NCBI RefSeq assembly: GCF_000317695.1
Contig: NC_019771.1
Coordinates: forward strand, 1,178,001 to 1,242,000
Direction of reading: 5' to 3'
Origin: Anabaena cylindrica PCC 7122
Lineage (GTDB): Bacteria > Cyanobacteriota > Cyanobacteriia > Cyanobacteriales > Nostocaceae
DNA: 64,000 bases
Shown: positions 34,365 through 44,300 of the stretch, in pieces
Layout: every line of letters begins with the position of its first letter
Position numbering within the stretch: position 1 is the stretch's first letter
The notes under the pieces: generated by a model
What the model was told of the DNA's origin: nothing
Databases searched by the model: none
What the model saw: only the letters and a program-made list of their open reading frames with translations
Translations under genes and position numbers: made by a program

Positions 34365-35741
34365 ATGGCGACTCAAGCTCCTACGATTTATTCACTGCAA
34401 GCACCTAAGGATGTTTCGCTCACAGAAATAGAAGCGGAATTGACTCAAATTTGGCAAAGTTACGGTATTACCGGCGAAGATGGGGCGTTACCTGCTGCTA
34501 CCCGCGCCACAACGTTCACTTTGGTAGTCTATGAACCAGAAGAAACCCAATACTTATTAGCGGCAACAGGCTTTTACAATGGCCCTATTGATGGAATTTT
34601 AGGGCCACAAACTGAAACAGCATTACGGGAAGTGCAGAAAAAACATGGACTCCCAGAAACTGGTATTGGTACACCAGAAACCCTAACTACATTACGGGAA
34701 GAATACTTCAAAAATCAGCACAGTGGACCAAAGGGAGATAGTCATGGTGCTGCTGTAGGCTATACTTTCAGCGCTACCAGTCCTACTATTGCTGATGAAA
34801 TTGCTCTCCGTAATCCTTGCCGGATTATTGCTTTATGTCCCATTGCTGGGGAAGATGAAGGGGTAAAAGCGCAAGTTTCCGCTTATTGCCCAATTCAAAA
34901 GCAATCATCTAGTACACTGATTTGCTGTGAATATATTACTCTCACTGGTACAGCGGCTGCTTTGGAACGAATTGGGGGTATGATTCCGGCTTTGTTAATT
35001 GGTGGTTTACCCAAGTTTCTGTGGTGGAAGGCAACACCAGATTCTGGTAATCCTCTTTTTAAACGCTTGGCGGCGGTCTGCAATAATGTGATTGTAGATT
35101 CTTGCAACTTTAATACTCCAGAAGATGATTTACTCAGCTTGCAAGATTTAGTAGAAACTGGTGTTCCTTTAGCTGATTTGAACTGGCGGCGTTTGGCTGC
35201 ATGGCAGGAACTGACTGCTGAGGCTTATGATGCACCAAATCGTATGGCGGCTCTGAAAGAAATCGATCGCGTAACTATTGATTATGAAAAGGGCAACTCT
35301 GCTCAAGCGTTGCTATTTTTAGGTTGGTTGGCAAGTCGTTTGGTATGGCAGGCTGTTTCCTATTCTAAGGAAAGTGGCGATTATGATATCACTCGCATTC
35401 GCTTTTTGGCTCAAGACCAAAAACAAATAGAAGCAGAATTAGCAGGTGTTCCCATTGCTGATATTGGTGAGATTGTCGGTGATTTGATCGCTTTGCGTCT
35501 GAGTTCTACTAATCCCCAAGCAAATTGTGGTACTGTGATTTGCTCGGAAACTGGTGGTTGTATGCGTATGGAAACTCACGGTGGCGCTCAATCTGCTGGT
35601 TTGTTTCAACAGGTAAGTTCACTTTCGGAACAGAAAGCTGAAGTGTTGTTAAGTCAACAGGTACAACGCTGGGGTCGTGAGGCACTTTTTGAAGAAAGTT
35701 TGGCGGTGATAGCACAAACTTTGAAGTTGGAAAATCGGTAA
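34365..35741 (+). CDS. opcA: Glucose-6-phosphate dehydrogenase assembly protein OpcA
   Basis: OpcA binds and activates glucose-6-phosphate dehydrogenase and is subject to thioredoxin control in cyanobacteria. The 458-residue product includes, at about residues 60-118, a peptidoglycan-binding-like helical domain (LAATGFYNGPIDGILGPQTETALREVQ) placed inside the OpcA fold; this insertion is usual for cyanobacterial OpcA as I recall it. The rest (CRIIALCPIAGEDEG, LLIGGLPKFLWWKATP) is family-typical. It is the last gene of the operon and is followed by a terminator. Confidence 0.95.
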   Translation: MATQAPTIYSLQAPKDVSLTEIEAELTQIWQSYGITGEDGALPAATRATTFTLVVYEPEETQYLLAATGFYNGPIDGILGPQTETALREVQKKHGLPETGIGTPETLTTLREEYFKNQHSGPKGDSHGAAVGYTFSATSPTIADEIALRNPCRIIALCPIAGEDEGVKAQVSAYCPIQKQSSSTLICCEYITLTGTAAALERIGGMIPALLIGGLPKFLWWKATPDSGNPLFKRLAAVCNNVIVDSCNFNTPEDDLLSLQDLVETGVPLADLNWRRLAAWQELTAEAYDAPNRMAALKEIDRVTIDYEKGNSAQALLFLGWLASRLVWQAVSYSKESGDYDITRIRFLAQDQKQIEAELAGVPIADIGEIVGDLIALRLSSTNPQANCGTVICSETGGCMRMETHGGAQSAGLFQQVSSLSEQKAEVLLSQQVQRWGREALFEESLAVIAQTLKLENR

Positions 35742-35765
35742 TTGCTAATTTATTTATTACTTTTT

Positions 35766-35800
35766 TACCCTCTTTCTATAATGTAAGGGGGTATTTTTTA
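35766..35800 (+). terminator. Rho-independent terminator of the fbp-tal-zwf-opcA operon
   Basis: TACCCTCTT pairs with AAGGGGGTA around an about 10-base loop, followed by TTTTTTA, 24 bases after the opcA stop codon. Confidence 0.75.
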
Positions 35801-35861
35801 TTGTTAATCCTTGGGTAATAGCGCAATGTGATATCCCAACGCACTCACAAATTCAACCCAC

Positions 35862-35950
35862 GGAGGTGGTGAGACCAGTCCTGTAGGCGGGTCTCCCGCC
35901 GTAGGGAACTGGCGAATCCGAAGGAGTTTTGCCTGTGTAGTTGCGGTTTC
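35862..35950. repeat. Dispersed-repeat sequence upstream of cobyrinate synthase
   Basis: The stretch with GGCGGGTCTCCCGCCGTAGG and GGTTTCTAACCG palindromes resembles repeats common in Nostocales genomes. It has no gene. I cannot confirm copy number within this window. Confidence 0.5.
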
Positions 35951-35997
35951 TAACCGCCGATTTAATCTTAAATAGGACTTGTGTGTACACCGTAGTT

Positions 35998-36060
35998 ACC
36001 AAGGGGAGGGTGCGCGATAGCGCGGGTGGGGTGTATTTCATGAGCTTGGGAATTGCTATA
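35998..36060. repeat. 119-bp MITE-like family, copy 2 (left half missing)
   Basis: Only the right part is present, from ACCAAGGGGAGGGTGCGCGA to the terminus TTGGGAATTGCTATA. It ends 22 bp before the ATG of the cobyrinate a,c-diamide synthase gene, so it forms part of that gene's leader or promoter. Confidence 0.8.
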
Positions 36061-36082
36061 GTAAAAATAATTTTAATTATCA

Positions 36083-37471
36083 ATGTCTGTAATTATTGCT
36101 GGAGAACGTAGCGGGGTAGGTAAGACAACTGTGACACTTACCCTTTTAGCGTCTTTGTGTCGTCGTGGTGCAAAGGTGCAATCTTTTAAGGTAGGGCCGG
36201 ATTATATTGACCCGATGTTTCATCAGTATGTGACTGGTCTTCCTTGTCGAAATTTAGACCCTGTGCTGACTTCGGAAAGTTATGTCCAAGAATGTTTTCA
36301 TCGTCATTCCCCTGGGTGTGAATATGCTTTGGTTGAGGGGGTAATGGGTTTATTTGATGGGATTAAGGGGACTGGGGAAGGAGAAGAAAAATTACCAACT
36401 GATTTTGCAAGTACGGCACACGTAGCACGTTTATTAGATATCCCTGTGATTTTGGTGATTGATTGTAGCCGGTTGTCTGGTTCCGTGGCTGCGATCGCAC
36501 ATGGTTATTGTTTTTTGGATAATAGAATTAAGATTGCTGGGTTAGTGCTGAATCGGGTGGGAAGCGATCGCCATTTATCCTTGCTCAAAGATTCGCTAAA
36601 ACCCCTAAAATTACCTATTCTCGGCGTTTTACGAAGACAAGATAACATCACTATACCCGACCGTCATTTAGGTTTAGTCCCCACAGCAGAACTTCCCGAA
36701 TTAAATAATATCATCAATCGCTTGGCAGATTTAGGTGATAATTGCTTTGACTGGAATCAGCTACTACCCCTTTTGCAATCTCCCCAAACCCTCAAATCCC
36801 CATCTCCCCATCGTCCTATCTCCCCATCTTCCCTAAAGATTGCGATCGCACGAGATAAGGCTTTTAATTTCTACTATCAAGACAATTTAGATTTATTGAA
36901 AAATTTAGGTGCAGAACTAGTTTTTTGGAGTCCTTTAGAAGATACTGAATTACCACAAGATATCCAAGGAATGTATTTTGGTGGTGGTTTTCCTGAAGTA
37001 TTTGCACAAGAATTAGCTGCAAATACCAGCGTAATCAAAGAAGTAAAAACAGCTATTTTAGCAGGAATGCCTACAATTGCTGAATGTGGGGGATTAATGT
37101 ATTTATGTGAAAACATTATTGATTTTGAAGGTAAATTTTGGCCAATGTTGGGAATATTACCGACATCTGCACAAATGGATAAAAGGTTAACTTTAGGATA
37201 TCGTCGCGCAGTAGCTTTACAAAATAGTTTCTTATTTGATGTCGGAACAAATATTTATGGACATGAGTTTCATCGTTCCCATTTAATTACTAATCCTCAA
37301 CAACCATTATTTGATACTCATCGTTATGATTGTGAAGAAAATACAGGATTTGAAGGTTGGAATTTACCTAATGTTCATGCTTCATATATTCATCAACATT
37401 GGGGAGAAAGTGCAAAAATTCCCCAAAAGTTTCTGCAACAATGCCTAAAATTTAGTAGGACTAATGACTAA
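36083..37471 (+). CDS. cobB: Cobyrinate a,c-diamide synthase
   Basis: The enzyme (also called CbiA) amidates the a and c side chains of cobyrinic acid with glutamine and ATP in cobalamin or pseudocobalamin synthesis. The 462-residue product has GERSGVGKTTVT (about 6-17) for ATP, FKVGPDYIDPMFH, and a C-terminal class I glutamine amidotransferase domain with the nucleophile in AECGGLMYL (about 333). At about 232-250 a Ser-Pro-rich stretch (SPSPHRPISPSS) looks like an in-frame repeat insertion. NrdJ at 26 kb needs the cofactor this pathway makes. No other cobalamin gene is adjacent. The gene overlaps the next, convergent, by 11 bp. Confidence 0.95.
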   Translation: MSVIIAGERSGVGKTTVTLTLLASLCRRGAKVQSFKVGPDYIDPMFHQYVTGLPCRNLDPVLTSESYVQECFHRHSPGCEYALVEGVMGLFDGIKGTGEGEEKLPTDFASTAHVARLLDIPVILVIDCSRLSGSVAAIAHGYCFLDNRIKIAGLVLNRVGSDRHLSLLKDSLKPLKLPILGVLRRQDNITIPDRHLGLVPTAELPELNNIINRLADLGDNCFDWNQLLPLLQSPQTLKSPSPHRPISPSSLKIAIARDKAFNFYYQDNLDLLKNLGAELVFWSPLEDTELPQDIQGMYFGGGFPEVFAQELAANTSVIKEVKTAILAGMPTIAECGGLMYLCENIIDFEGKFWPMLGILPTSAQMDKRLTLGYRRAVALQNSFLFDVGTNIYGHEFHRSHLITNPQQPLFDTHRYDCEENTGFEGWNLPNVHASYIHQHWGESAKIPQKFLQQCLKFSRTND

Positions 37472-37886
37472 TACTTTCATTCAGTCGCCGAATTATACGA
37501 GATAGTTCACGAATAATATTTACTGCAATTTCTGGAGTTTCTTCAATAGCATCATAGAGTTGTTCTTGGGTGAGTTCCAAACATTCACAAGATTCCAGCG
37601 TTGTGGCGGTGGCTGAACGGGGTTGAGTATCAAATACTGCCATTTCCCCAAAGTATTTTCCCTGTTCCACCTCTGCTAATTTTGTGTCCCCAATATGGAC
37701 TTTGACCTTACCTGATACCACAATATAGAGCGATCGTCCTTCTTCCCCTTGTTTAAAGATACTGTAATTAGCAGGATATGATAACTCATTCATCACAGAA
37801 GCCAGCCTGACCACAAAATCATCTCGTAATTCATTAAAAATGGGAACACGCCGGACAAATAACAAACGATCAACGCTAGTGAGCAT
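37461..37886 (-). CDS. Cyclic nucleotide-binding domain protein
   Basis: The 141-residue protein is a single cNMP-binding (cap-family) domain. The phosphate-binding cassette is FGEMAVFDTQPRSATATT (about 88-105), with the Glu and Arg that contact cyclic nucleotides. There is no DNA-binding helix-turn-helix and no channel or kinase domain; the C-terminal helix (IIRELSRIIRRLNES) may mediate dimerisation. It could sense cAMP or cGMP and act through a partner. Its 3' end overlaps that of cobB by 11 bp on the opposite strand. Confidence 0.88.
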   Translation of the reverse strand: MLTSVDRLLFVRRVPIFNELRDDFVVRLASVMNELSYPANYSIFKQGEEGRSLYIVVSGKVKVHIGDTKLAEVEQGKYFGEMAVFDTQPRSATATTLESCECLELTQEQLYDAIEETPEIAVNIIRELSRIIRRLNESISH

Positions 37887-38578
37887 AATTACAAATTATA
37901 AATAGAACACCAGTACAAGTATCAAACCGTAATCAGCTTACCCTGCGGGAACGCTCTGCGTACATCTAGATTTAACCAGATTTTTAATCAGTTGTTACAA
38001 AACCTGTGAGGGAAACGGGCAACTCAGATGATAATCTATTTATTTTATACCAGTAAATGAGCTAATGGTTGATCATCATCAAAACTATAGTAATCCGGTT
38101 TGATTCCTGTTCGCGGTAGCGTGCCGTAGGCATATTGGCTTGTGTAGTCAAGGAACTCTTAACAGGGAACAGGAAAGACAGAATGGCTACGCCACGCAAG
38201 CTATCAAAAATCAAATAGGAGTTTTCTATCAATTTTTTTAAGTCTTCACCATAAAATTAAAACAGTTACTGAACGCCTCAATCATAAGTAAATTTATTCT
38301 CACAAAAGTCAAAAAATTACCAGGACTATTGATATAATAACTACCACTACCAGGTATAAATAATTGTTTTATAGCAATTCCCAAGCTCATGAAATACACC
38401 CCACCCGCGCTGTCGCGCACCCTCCCCTCCCCTTGGTAAGGGGTAATTTTGTATCTAATCTAGAGTGGGAAAGGCTATATCTTGGCAGCATAGATAGAGT
38501 GGTAAATTTTCATCCACACTATATGATACAGCTAATTGACATTTATTGATTTACATATCTTTTTTTAAGGGTATAATT
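37887..38578. other. Long intergenic region with repeats
   Basis: About 690 bp without a gene. It holds HIP1-related small repeats (ACCCTGCGGGAACGCTCTGC near 37939 and TTCGCGGTAGCGTGCCGTAG near 38108) and the MITE-like copy at 38370-38479. The rest is AT-rich, with no RNA gene seen. Confidence 0.6.
38370..38479. repeat. 119-bp MITE-like family, copy 3 (110 bp, internal deletion)
   Basis: Both ends are intact: TATAGCAATTCCC at the left and GGGAAAGGCTATA at the right, an imperfect 13-bp inverted repeat. It lacks about nine bases of the CCCTCCCC(aac) middle. The orientation is opposite to copies 1, 2 and 4. Confidence 0.85.
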
Positions 38579-39577
38579 ATGTACTTCATGGAAAATTATT
38601 CTTACATAGAAATTTACAATTATCTGCACAGTGAAATTATCTATGATCATCAATTAACTACCAGCCAGTTTTCAAATCCAAACCCTCTCAATGAGTTTTT
38701 TTCCACAGAACTGAGCCGAGAATCTATAAATCAAATCACACCAACAGAAATAACAAAGTCGGCTAATTCCTTAAGTCAATTACCTGGGACAGATATAGAT
38801 AAAAGTGTTGATCTAATTCGTAAAAATAGCTTACAAACAGAGCCTATATACCCGGAACAAAAACCGTTTAAACCACAAAAACTGCCCTTAATTTTAGAAA
38901 AGAAAAAAGCGCAACCGCTGCCATCTCCGGGTATTACTATGCTCACGCCATCAGCTTATGGAAAATCCTGGGGGAGAGCTTCTCTTGGGGTGGGATTACA
39001 ATCTCGCGCTCGCTTTACTGACACAGCCGATGGAGTTTTAGGGGTTGGTTTTGGTTTTGGTGATGGGAAAAAATTAGTTGGTTTAGATGTCAATATAGGC
39101 ATTGTTGACATAAGTTCTTTTGAAGATGGAAACATTAGTTTAAAATTACATCGCCAACTTCCATACGATTTAGCTGTAGCCGTTGGTGTTAAGAATTTAG
39201 TGACTTTTGGTAATACTGATGGTGGTACATCGGCTTATGGTGTGATTACAAAAATGTTCCGTCTCCAAGATAGCGACAGCAAGCAATTCAGTAGGCTTTA
39301 TGTCTCTGCTGGTGTTGGTGGGGGACAGTTTCGTTCAGAATCAGATGTTAGAAATAATATTGATTCTGTCGGTGTTTTTGGTAGTGTGGCTTTGAAAGTG
39401 GCTCAACCGGTAACGACAATTGTTGAATGGAGTGGACAAGATTTAGGTTTAGGTATATCTGTAGCCCCATTTAAGAAAATTCCTTTAGTTATAACTCCAG
39501 GTATTAGCGATATTACTGGCAATGCTGGTGATGGTATACGATTTATATTAGGAATTGGTTATAGCATTTCTTTTTAA
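38579..39577 (+). CDS. Hypothetical protein with barrel-like C-terminal domain
   Basis: I chose the ATG at 38579, with AAGGG nine bases upstream, giving about 332 residues. The first 125 residues are polar and Pro/Lys-rich, without a clear signal peptide. From about residue 130 alternating strands rich in Gly and aromatics (WGRASLGVGLQSRARF, GVLGVGFGFGDGKKLVGLDVNIG, RLYVSAGVGGGQFRS) run to a terminal IGYSISF, ending in Phe, as outer-membrane barrels do. The missing signal peptide argues against a plain outer-membrane protein. The next gene, 33 bp on, encodes a secreted CHAT protein, so the two likely act together. Function unknown. Confidence 0.65.
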   Translation: MYFMENYSYIEIYNYLHSEIIYDHQLTTSQFSNPNPLNEFFSTELSRESINQITPTEITKSANSLSQLPGTDIDKSVDLIRKNSLQTEPIYPEQKPFKPQKLPLILEKKKAQPLPSPGITMLTPSAYGKSWGRASLGVGLQSRARFTDTADGVLGVGFGFGDGKKLVGLDVNIGIVDISSFEDGNISLKLHRQLPYDLAVAVGVKNLVTFGNTDGGTSAYGVITKMFRLQDSDSKQFSRLYVSAGVGGGQFRSESDVRNNIDSVGVFGSVALKVAQPVTTIVEWSGQDLGLGISVAPFKKIPLVITPGISDITGNAGDGIRFILGIGYSISF

Positions 39578-39610
39578 ATTAATTTATCACCCAAGATGAG
39601 GATAACAAAG

Positions 39611-41185
39611 ATGAAATTTACTCGTTCATTTTTCTCTATTTTTCTATCAGTTATTTTAGTTCTATTTTTCTTTAAATCTGTTCAAGCTCAAGTAGGAAAT
39701 CAGTCAGATATTACTAATCCTGATCCTCAAGAAATTGTTAATCCTAATGAGCCATCAGGAAATCAGTCAGATATTACTAATCCTGATCCTCAAGAAATTG
39801 TTAATTCTAATAATCCGACAGATAACCCAATCATTGATCGTGAATTTTTTGATAATAATTTTGATAATACAACACCCGATGAAGCGATTGCACAGCTTGA
39901 AGAACTGAATGCAGTAGAATATGGGGCATATCTTGGGACTGATTTTTTTGGCGAAATTAGTTCCTCTGAAGAAATTGCTGATAATTTGAGTAAGCTGGCT
40001 AAATTAACAGGAAGAAATGCAGCAGTTCTTTATGTAACTTCGCTCAAAGATAAACTCAGCTTAATTCTCATTCCTCCAAAACCACAGGAGAAAGATTTAT
40101 TAAATAATACCAAAAGCTTGAAAGATAGTTCTTTGCTGCTATCACAAGAAACTTCAGTAAAAGTTGGTGAAATTGTCCGTAAATATGTTGTAGAAGCTAA
40201 TAGTAGCAATATTCAAAAAGTTGCTCAAGAGTTTCGCTCTAAAGTTACTAATTTTAGAGATAAAGATTACTTTGTGAGTGCTGAAAAGTTATATACATGG
40301 ATAATTGCTCCCATAGAAACAGCCTTAGAAGTAAATAAAATAAGTACTGTAATATTTTCAATGGATAGCGGTTTACGCTCCCTTCCTGTAGCTGCTTTAT
40401 ATGATGGGAATCAGTTTCTGATTGAAAAATATAGTGTGGGTGTCATCCCCAGTTTTAGCCTCACAGATACCCGTTATATTCCGATAGTTAATTCTGATAT
40501 TTTGGCACTGGGAATATCAAAAAGCACAGAAGGGCAAGACCCTTTACCATCTGTACCATTAGAAATCAACACGGTGAGTAAAAATATTTGGCGCAGTCAA
40601 AGTCAGATATTATTAGATGAAGACTCAACACTAGAAAATCTCGAATCTCTAAGTCTTAAAAATCATTTTGGAATCCTGCATTTAGCAACACATGGGGATT
40701 TTAAATCGGGGAAAATTAGTAACTCTTACCTTCAATTTTGGGATCAAAAAATTCACATAGATAAGTTGAGGAATATATCTCAGAAATTAGGATGGAGTAA
40801 AGATCCAAAGGTAGAAATGCTAGTTTTGAGTGCTTGTAGAACTGCTTTGGGTAGCCAGGAGGCAGAATTTGGATTTTCTGGTTTAGCTGTACAAGCAGGG
40901 GTAAAATCAGTTTTAGGTAGTCTTTGGTATGTGAGTGATCAAGGCTCTCTGGCATTGATGACTAAGTTTTATGATCAGTTAAGCACTACTTCCTTAAGAT
41001 CTGAATCTCTTAGGCAAGCTCAGTTAGCTATGCTGAAGGGGGAAGTACGGATAACAGATAAAGAATTATATCTATCACCAGAAAAGCCTATTGCTCTACC
41101 ACCAGAACTGGTTAATTTAGGTAAGATCAACTTATCCCATCCATACTATTGGTCTGCTTTTACAATAATTGGTAACTGGAATTAA
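39611..41185 (+). CDS. Secreted CHAT-domain (caspase-like) protein
   Basis: The ATG at 39611 (GAGGA eight bases before) gives about 524 residues and starts with a signal peptide or anchor (FFSIFLSVILVLFFFKSVQA). Next comes an Asn/Asp-rich segment with a 21-residue tandem duplication (39695-39820). The C-terminal half is a CHAT peptidase domain: HLATHGDF (catalytic His, near residue 360) and LVLSACRTALG (catalytic Cys, near residue 405). CHAT domains are caspase relatives cut loose in many conflict systems, but a protein with a signal peptide would work outside the cytoplasm. No TPR domain is present. It follows the barrel-like protein with 33 bp between. Confidence 0.85.
   Translation: MKFTRSFFSIFLSVILVLFFFKSVQAQVGNQSDITNPDPQEIVNPNEPSGNQSDITNPDPQEIVNSNNPTDNPIIDREFFDNNFDNTTPDEAIAQLEELNAVEYGAYLGTDFFGEISSSEEIADNLSKLAKLTGRNAAVLYVTSLKDKLSLILIPPKPQEKDLLNNTKSLKDSSLLLSQETSVKVGEIVRKYVVEANSSNIQKVAQEFRSKVTNFRDKDYFVSAEKLYTWIIAPIETALEVNKISTVIFSMDSGLRSLPVAALYDGNQFLIEKYSVGVIPSFSLTDTRYIPIVNSDILALGISKSTEGQDPLPSVPLEINTVSKNIWRSQSQILLDEDSTLENLESLSLKNHFGILHLATHGDFKSGKISNSYLQFWDQKIHIDKLRNISQKLGWSKDPKVEMLVLSACRTALGSQEAEFGFSGLAVQAGVKSVLGSLWYVSDQGSLALMTKFYDQLSTTSLRSESLRQAQLAMLKGEVRITDKELYLSPEKPIALPPELVNLGKINLSHPYYWSAFTIIGNWN
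39695..39820. repeat. 63-bp tandem duplication inside the CHAT gene
   Basis: GGAAATCAGTCAGATATTAC starts at 39695 and again at 39758; the first 48 or so bases of each unit are identical, giving GNQSDITNPDPQEIVN twice. It is in frame and looks recent. Confidence 0.9.
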
Positions 41186-41352
41186 CCGTAGTCAGTTAAT
41201 TAAATTCAGTGTAAGGATTCAGGATACAGAATGTTTGATATAGCAGGGAACTCCTAACAGAAGAGAAAAATATTCTCTTTCCTTCTTTCTCCTGACTCCT
41301 CAATTCTTACAATTCAGCTTGATTTTGATCACAATTTAGCAGTGTAAAAGGA

Positions 41353-44300
41353 ATGTTCTGGAAATGGTGCTTTAGATTTATTATCCTCTGCCTGGGGTTG
41401 TGGATAATTTTGGATTTAGGTTCCCATTTAGGGGCTGAGATTTTTTGGTTTCAAGAAATTGGCTATTTGCAAACATTTGTGCTGCGGTTAATAACTCAGG
41501 GTGCTTTATGGGTAAGTGTTGTTAGTCTCAGTGTTATCTATCTGTGGGGAAATCTTACTGTAGCCAAACGTTGGAGATATCCCCAGTCTTTTAAAAGTGA
41601 GCCGATTAGAAGTGGAGAAAAAAGACTGGGTAGGGAACTGATAAACTTTCCGAATTCCCAATATGGTAGAGTCTATGAAACTCTCCCAGTTGAGGCAGGA
41701 AACAGACAAATGAGATTGCGCTGGCTGTTACCCCTGACATTAAGCTTGAGTTTGTTGGTGGGGTTAATGGTGACGCATTATGGAAAAGTGGCTTTGAGTT
41801 ACTGGCATGGAGAAATTGATCACGTTAACTCGCCTTTTACTATTTTATTTAGACCAGAGATAGTTTTGCAGTTGAGTAACAGGATTGTTTCTCAAACTTG
41901 GGATTTTGGTTTGGCTGTGGCCATGGTGATGCCTTTAGTCGGCTTTGCGATCGCTCTTTTAGTATATTCTCAGTTTTTGCTCAGTGCGATCGCACTTGTC
42001 TTTAGTCTCGGTTTTGGCTGGATATTATCTCAAAATTGGTCTAAAATTCTCCTCTACTTTCATGACAACCCTTTCAACAGCACAGAACCTTTATTTGGCA
42101 AGGATCTCAGCTTTTATATATTTTCTCTACCCGTCTGGGAACTGTTGGCTTTTTGGCTAATAGGATTATGTTTATACGGCTTTATCTCCGTCACTCTCAC
42201 CTATCTTTTATCAGGAGACAGTCTCAGTCAAGGTATTTTCCCTGGCTTCTCCCCACCACAGAAACGTCATTTATTCGGCTTGGGTGGCTGTTTGATGTTG
42301 GTGGTAGCTTTAAGTTATTGGCTAAGTCGTTATGAACTCGTTTATTCTCCCCGTGGGGTGAGTTTCGGCGCTAGTTACACCGATGCTAAGGTACAATTGC
42401 CAGCGGACACCATGTTATGTGTTCTAGCTGTTGCGATCGCATTTTACCTATTATGGCAAACTATATTCTGGAAACCAAAATCTGGGCATCATCAATGGGT
42501 ATTTTACAGCTTGGGTGCGTATCTCAGTTTGATAATTTTAGGAGATATTTTAGTTCCTGCTGTTGTTCAATCTTTAATAGTTCAACCCAATGAATTGCAG
42601 CGAGAGCAACCTTATATTCAACGAACTATAGCTCTCACTCGTCAAGCATTTGATTTAGAATCAATTGATTCTCAAACCTTCAACCCCCAAGGAAAATTAA
42701 CTGAAGCTGATCTTCAAGCTAATGATCTCACAATTCGCAACATTCGGCTATGGGATCAAGAGCCATTATTAAAAACTAACAGACAACTACAACAAATTCG
42801 TCCTTATTATCAATTTCCTGATGCCGATATTGATCGTTATATCATCAAAACCGAACCTAACCAAGAAGCAACAGCATCAACAGAAAAACGTCAGGTACTA
42901 ATTGCTGCCAGAGAATTAGACTATACTTCCGTCCCACAACAAGCTCAGACATGGGTAAACCGCAATTTAATTTACACCCACGGTTATGGCTTTACCATGA
43001 GTCCTGTAAATACAGTTGTTCCTGGTGGTTTACCAGAATATTTTGTCAAAGATATTAGCGGTAATGATAGTGCGCTAACTACTTCTAGTGCAGCTATCCG
43101 TGAAAGTATTCCCATAGGTAAACCGCGAATTTATTACGGCGAAATTTCTAATACTCATGTCATGACCGGCACAAAAGTTAGAGAATTAGATTATCCCAGC
43201 GGCAGCGATAACGTTTACACCAGTTATGATGGTGCAGGTGGAATTAGAATTGGTTCACCGTGGAGAAGATGGCTATTTGCTACCTATTTAAAAGACTGGC
43301 AAATGATATTTACGCGGAATTTTCTACCTGAAACGAAAGTATTATTCCGACGCAATATTAACCAACGCATTCGAGCGATCGCACCATTTCTAAAATTTGA
43401 TGGAGAGCCTTATTTAGTAGCTGCTGATGCCTATGCAGGCAATAAAAAAGGGCAATTTCCAGGAGCTAATAATTATCTTTATTGGATAGTGGATGCTTAT
43501 ACAACAAGCGATCGTTATCCCTACTCAGATCAAAATGATGAAGGTATTAACTATATTCGTAACTCCGTTAAAGTCGTAATTGATGCTTACAACGGCACAG
43601 TCAGATTTTACATTGCTGAACCAAAAGATCCTCTAATTAATGCCTGGTCAAAAATCTTCCCCCAAATGTTCCAACCGTTGGCAAATATGCCTGTTAATCT
43701 CCGCAGTCATATTCGCTATCCAGTAGACTTTTTCAAAATTCAATCTGAGAGGTTAATGACCTATCATATCACTAACCCTCAAGTATTTTATAACAGGGAG
43801 GACCAATGGCAAATCCCTAATGAAATCTACGGTGCTGAAACCCGTCAAGTTGAACCTTACTATTTAATTACCAGTCTTCCTGGTGTTCCCTTTGAAGAAT
43901 TTATTTTACTGCTTCCCTACACACCCAAAGAAAGAACAAATTTAATTGCTTGGTTAGCAGCACGTTCAGATGGTGAAAATTACGGTAAATTACTGCTTTA
44001 TAACTTTCCTAAAGAACGTTTAATTTATGGGACAGAACAAATCGAAGCCAGAATTAACCAAGATCCCGTTATTTCTCAACAAATTTCTCTATGGAATCGT
44101 CAAGGTTCAAGAGCAATTCAAGGTAATCTTTTAATTATTCCCATTGAACAATCTTTATTGTACGTTGAACCAATTTATTTAGAAGCAACACAGAATAGTT
44201 TACCAACTTTAGTCAGGGTAGTTGTTGCTTATGAAAATCGCATTGTCATGGCACAAACTTTAGAACAAGCCTTGCAGGGAATTTTTCAACCAGAAGAAAC

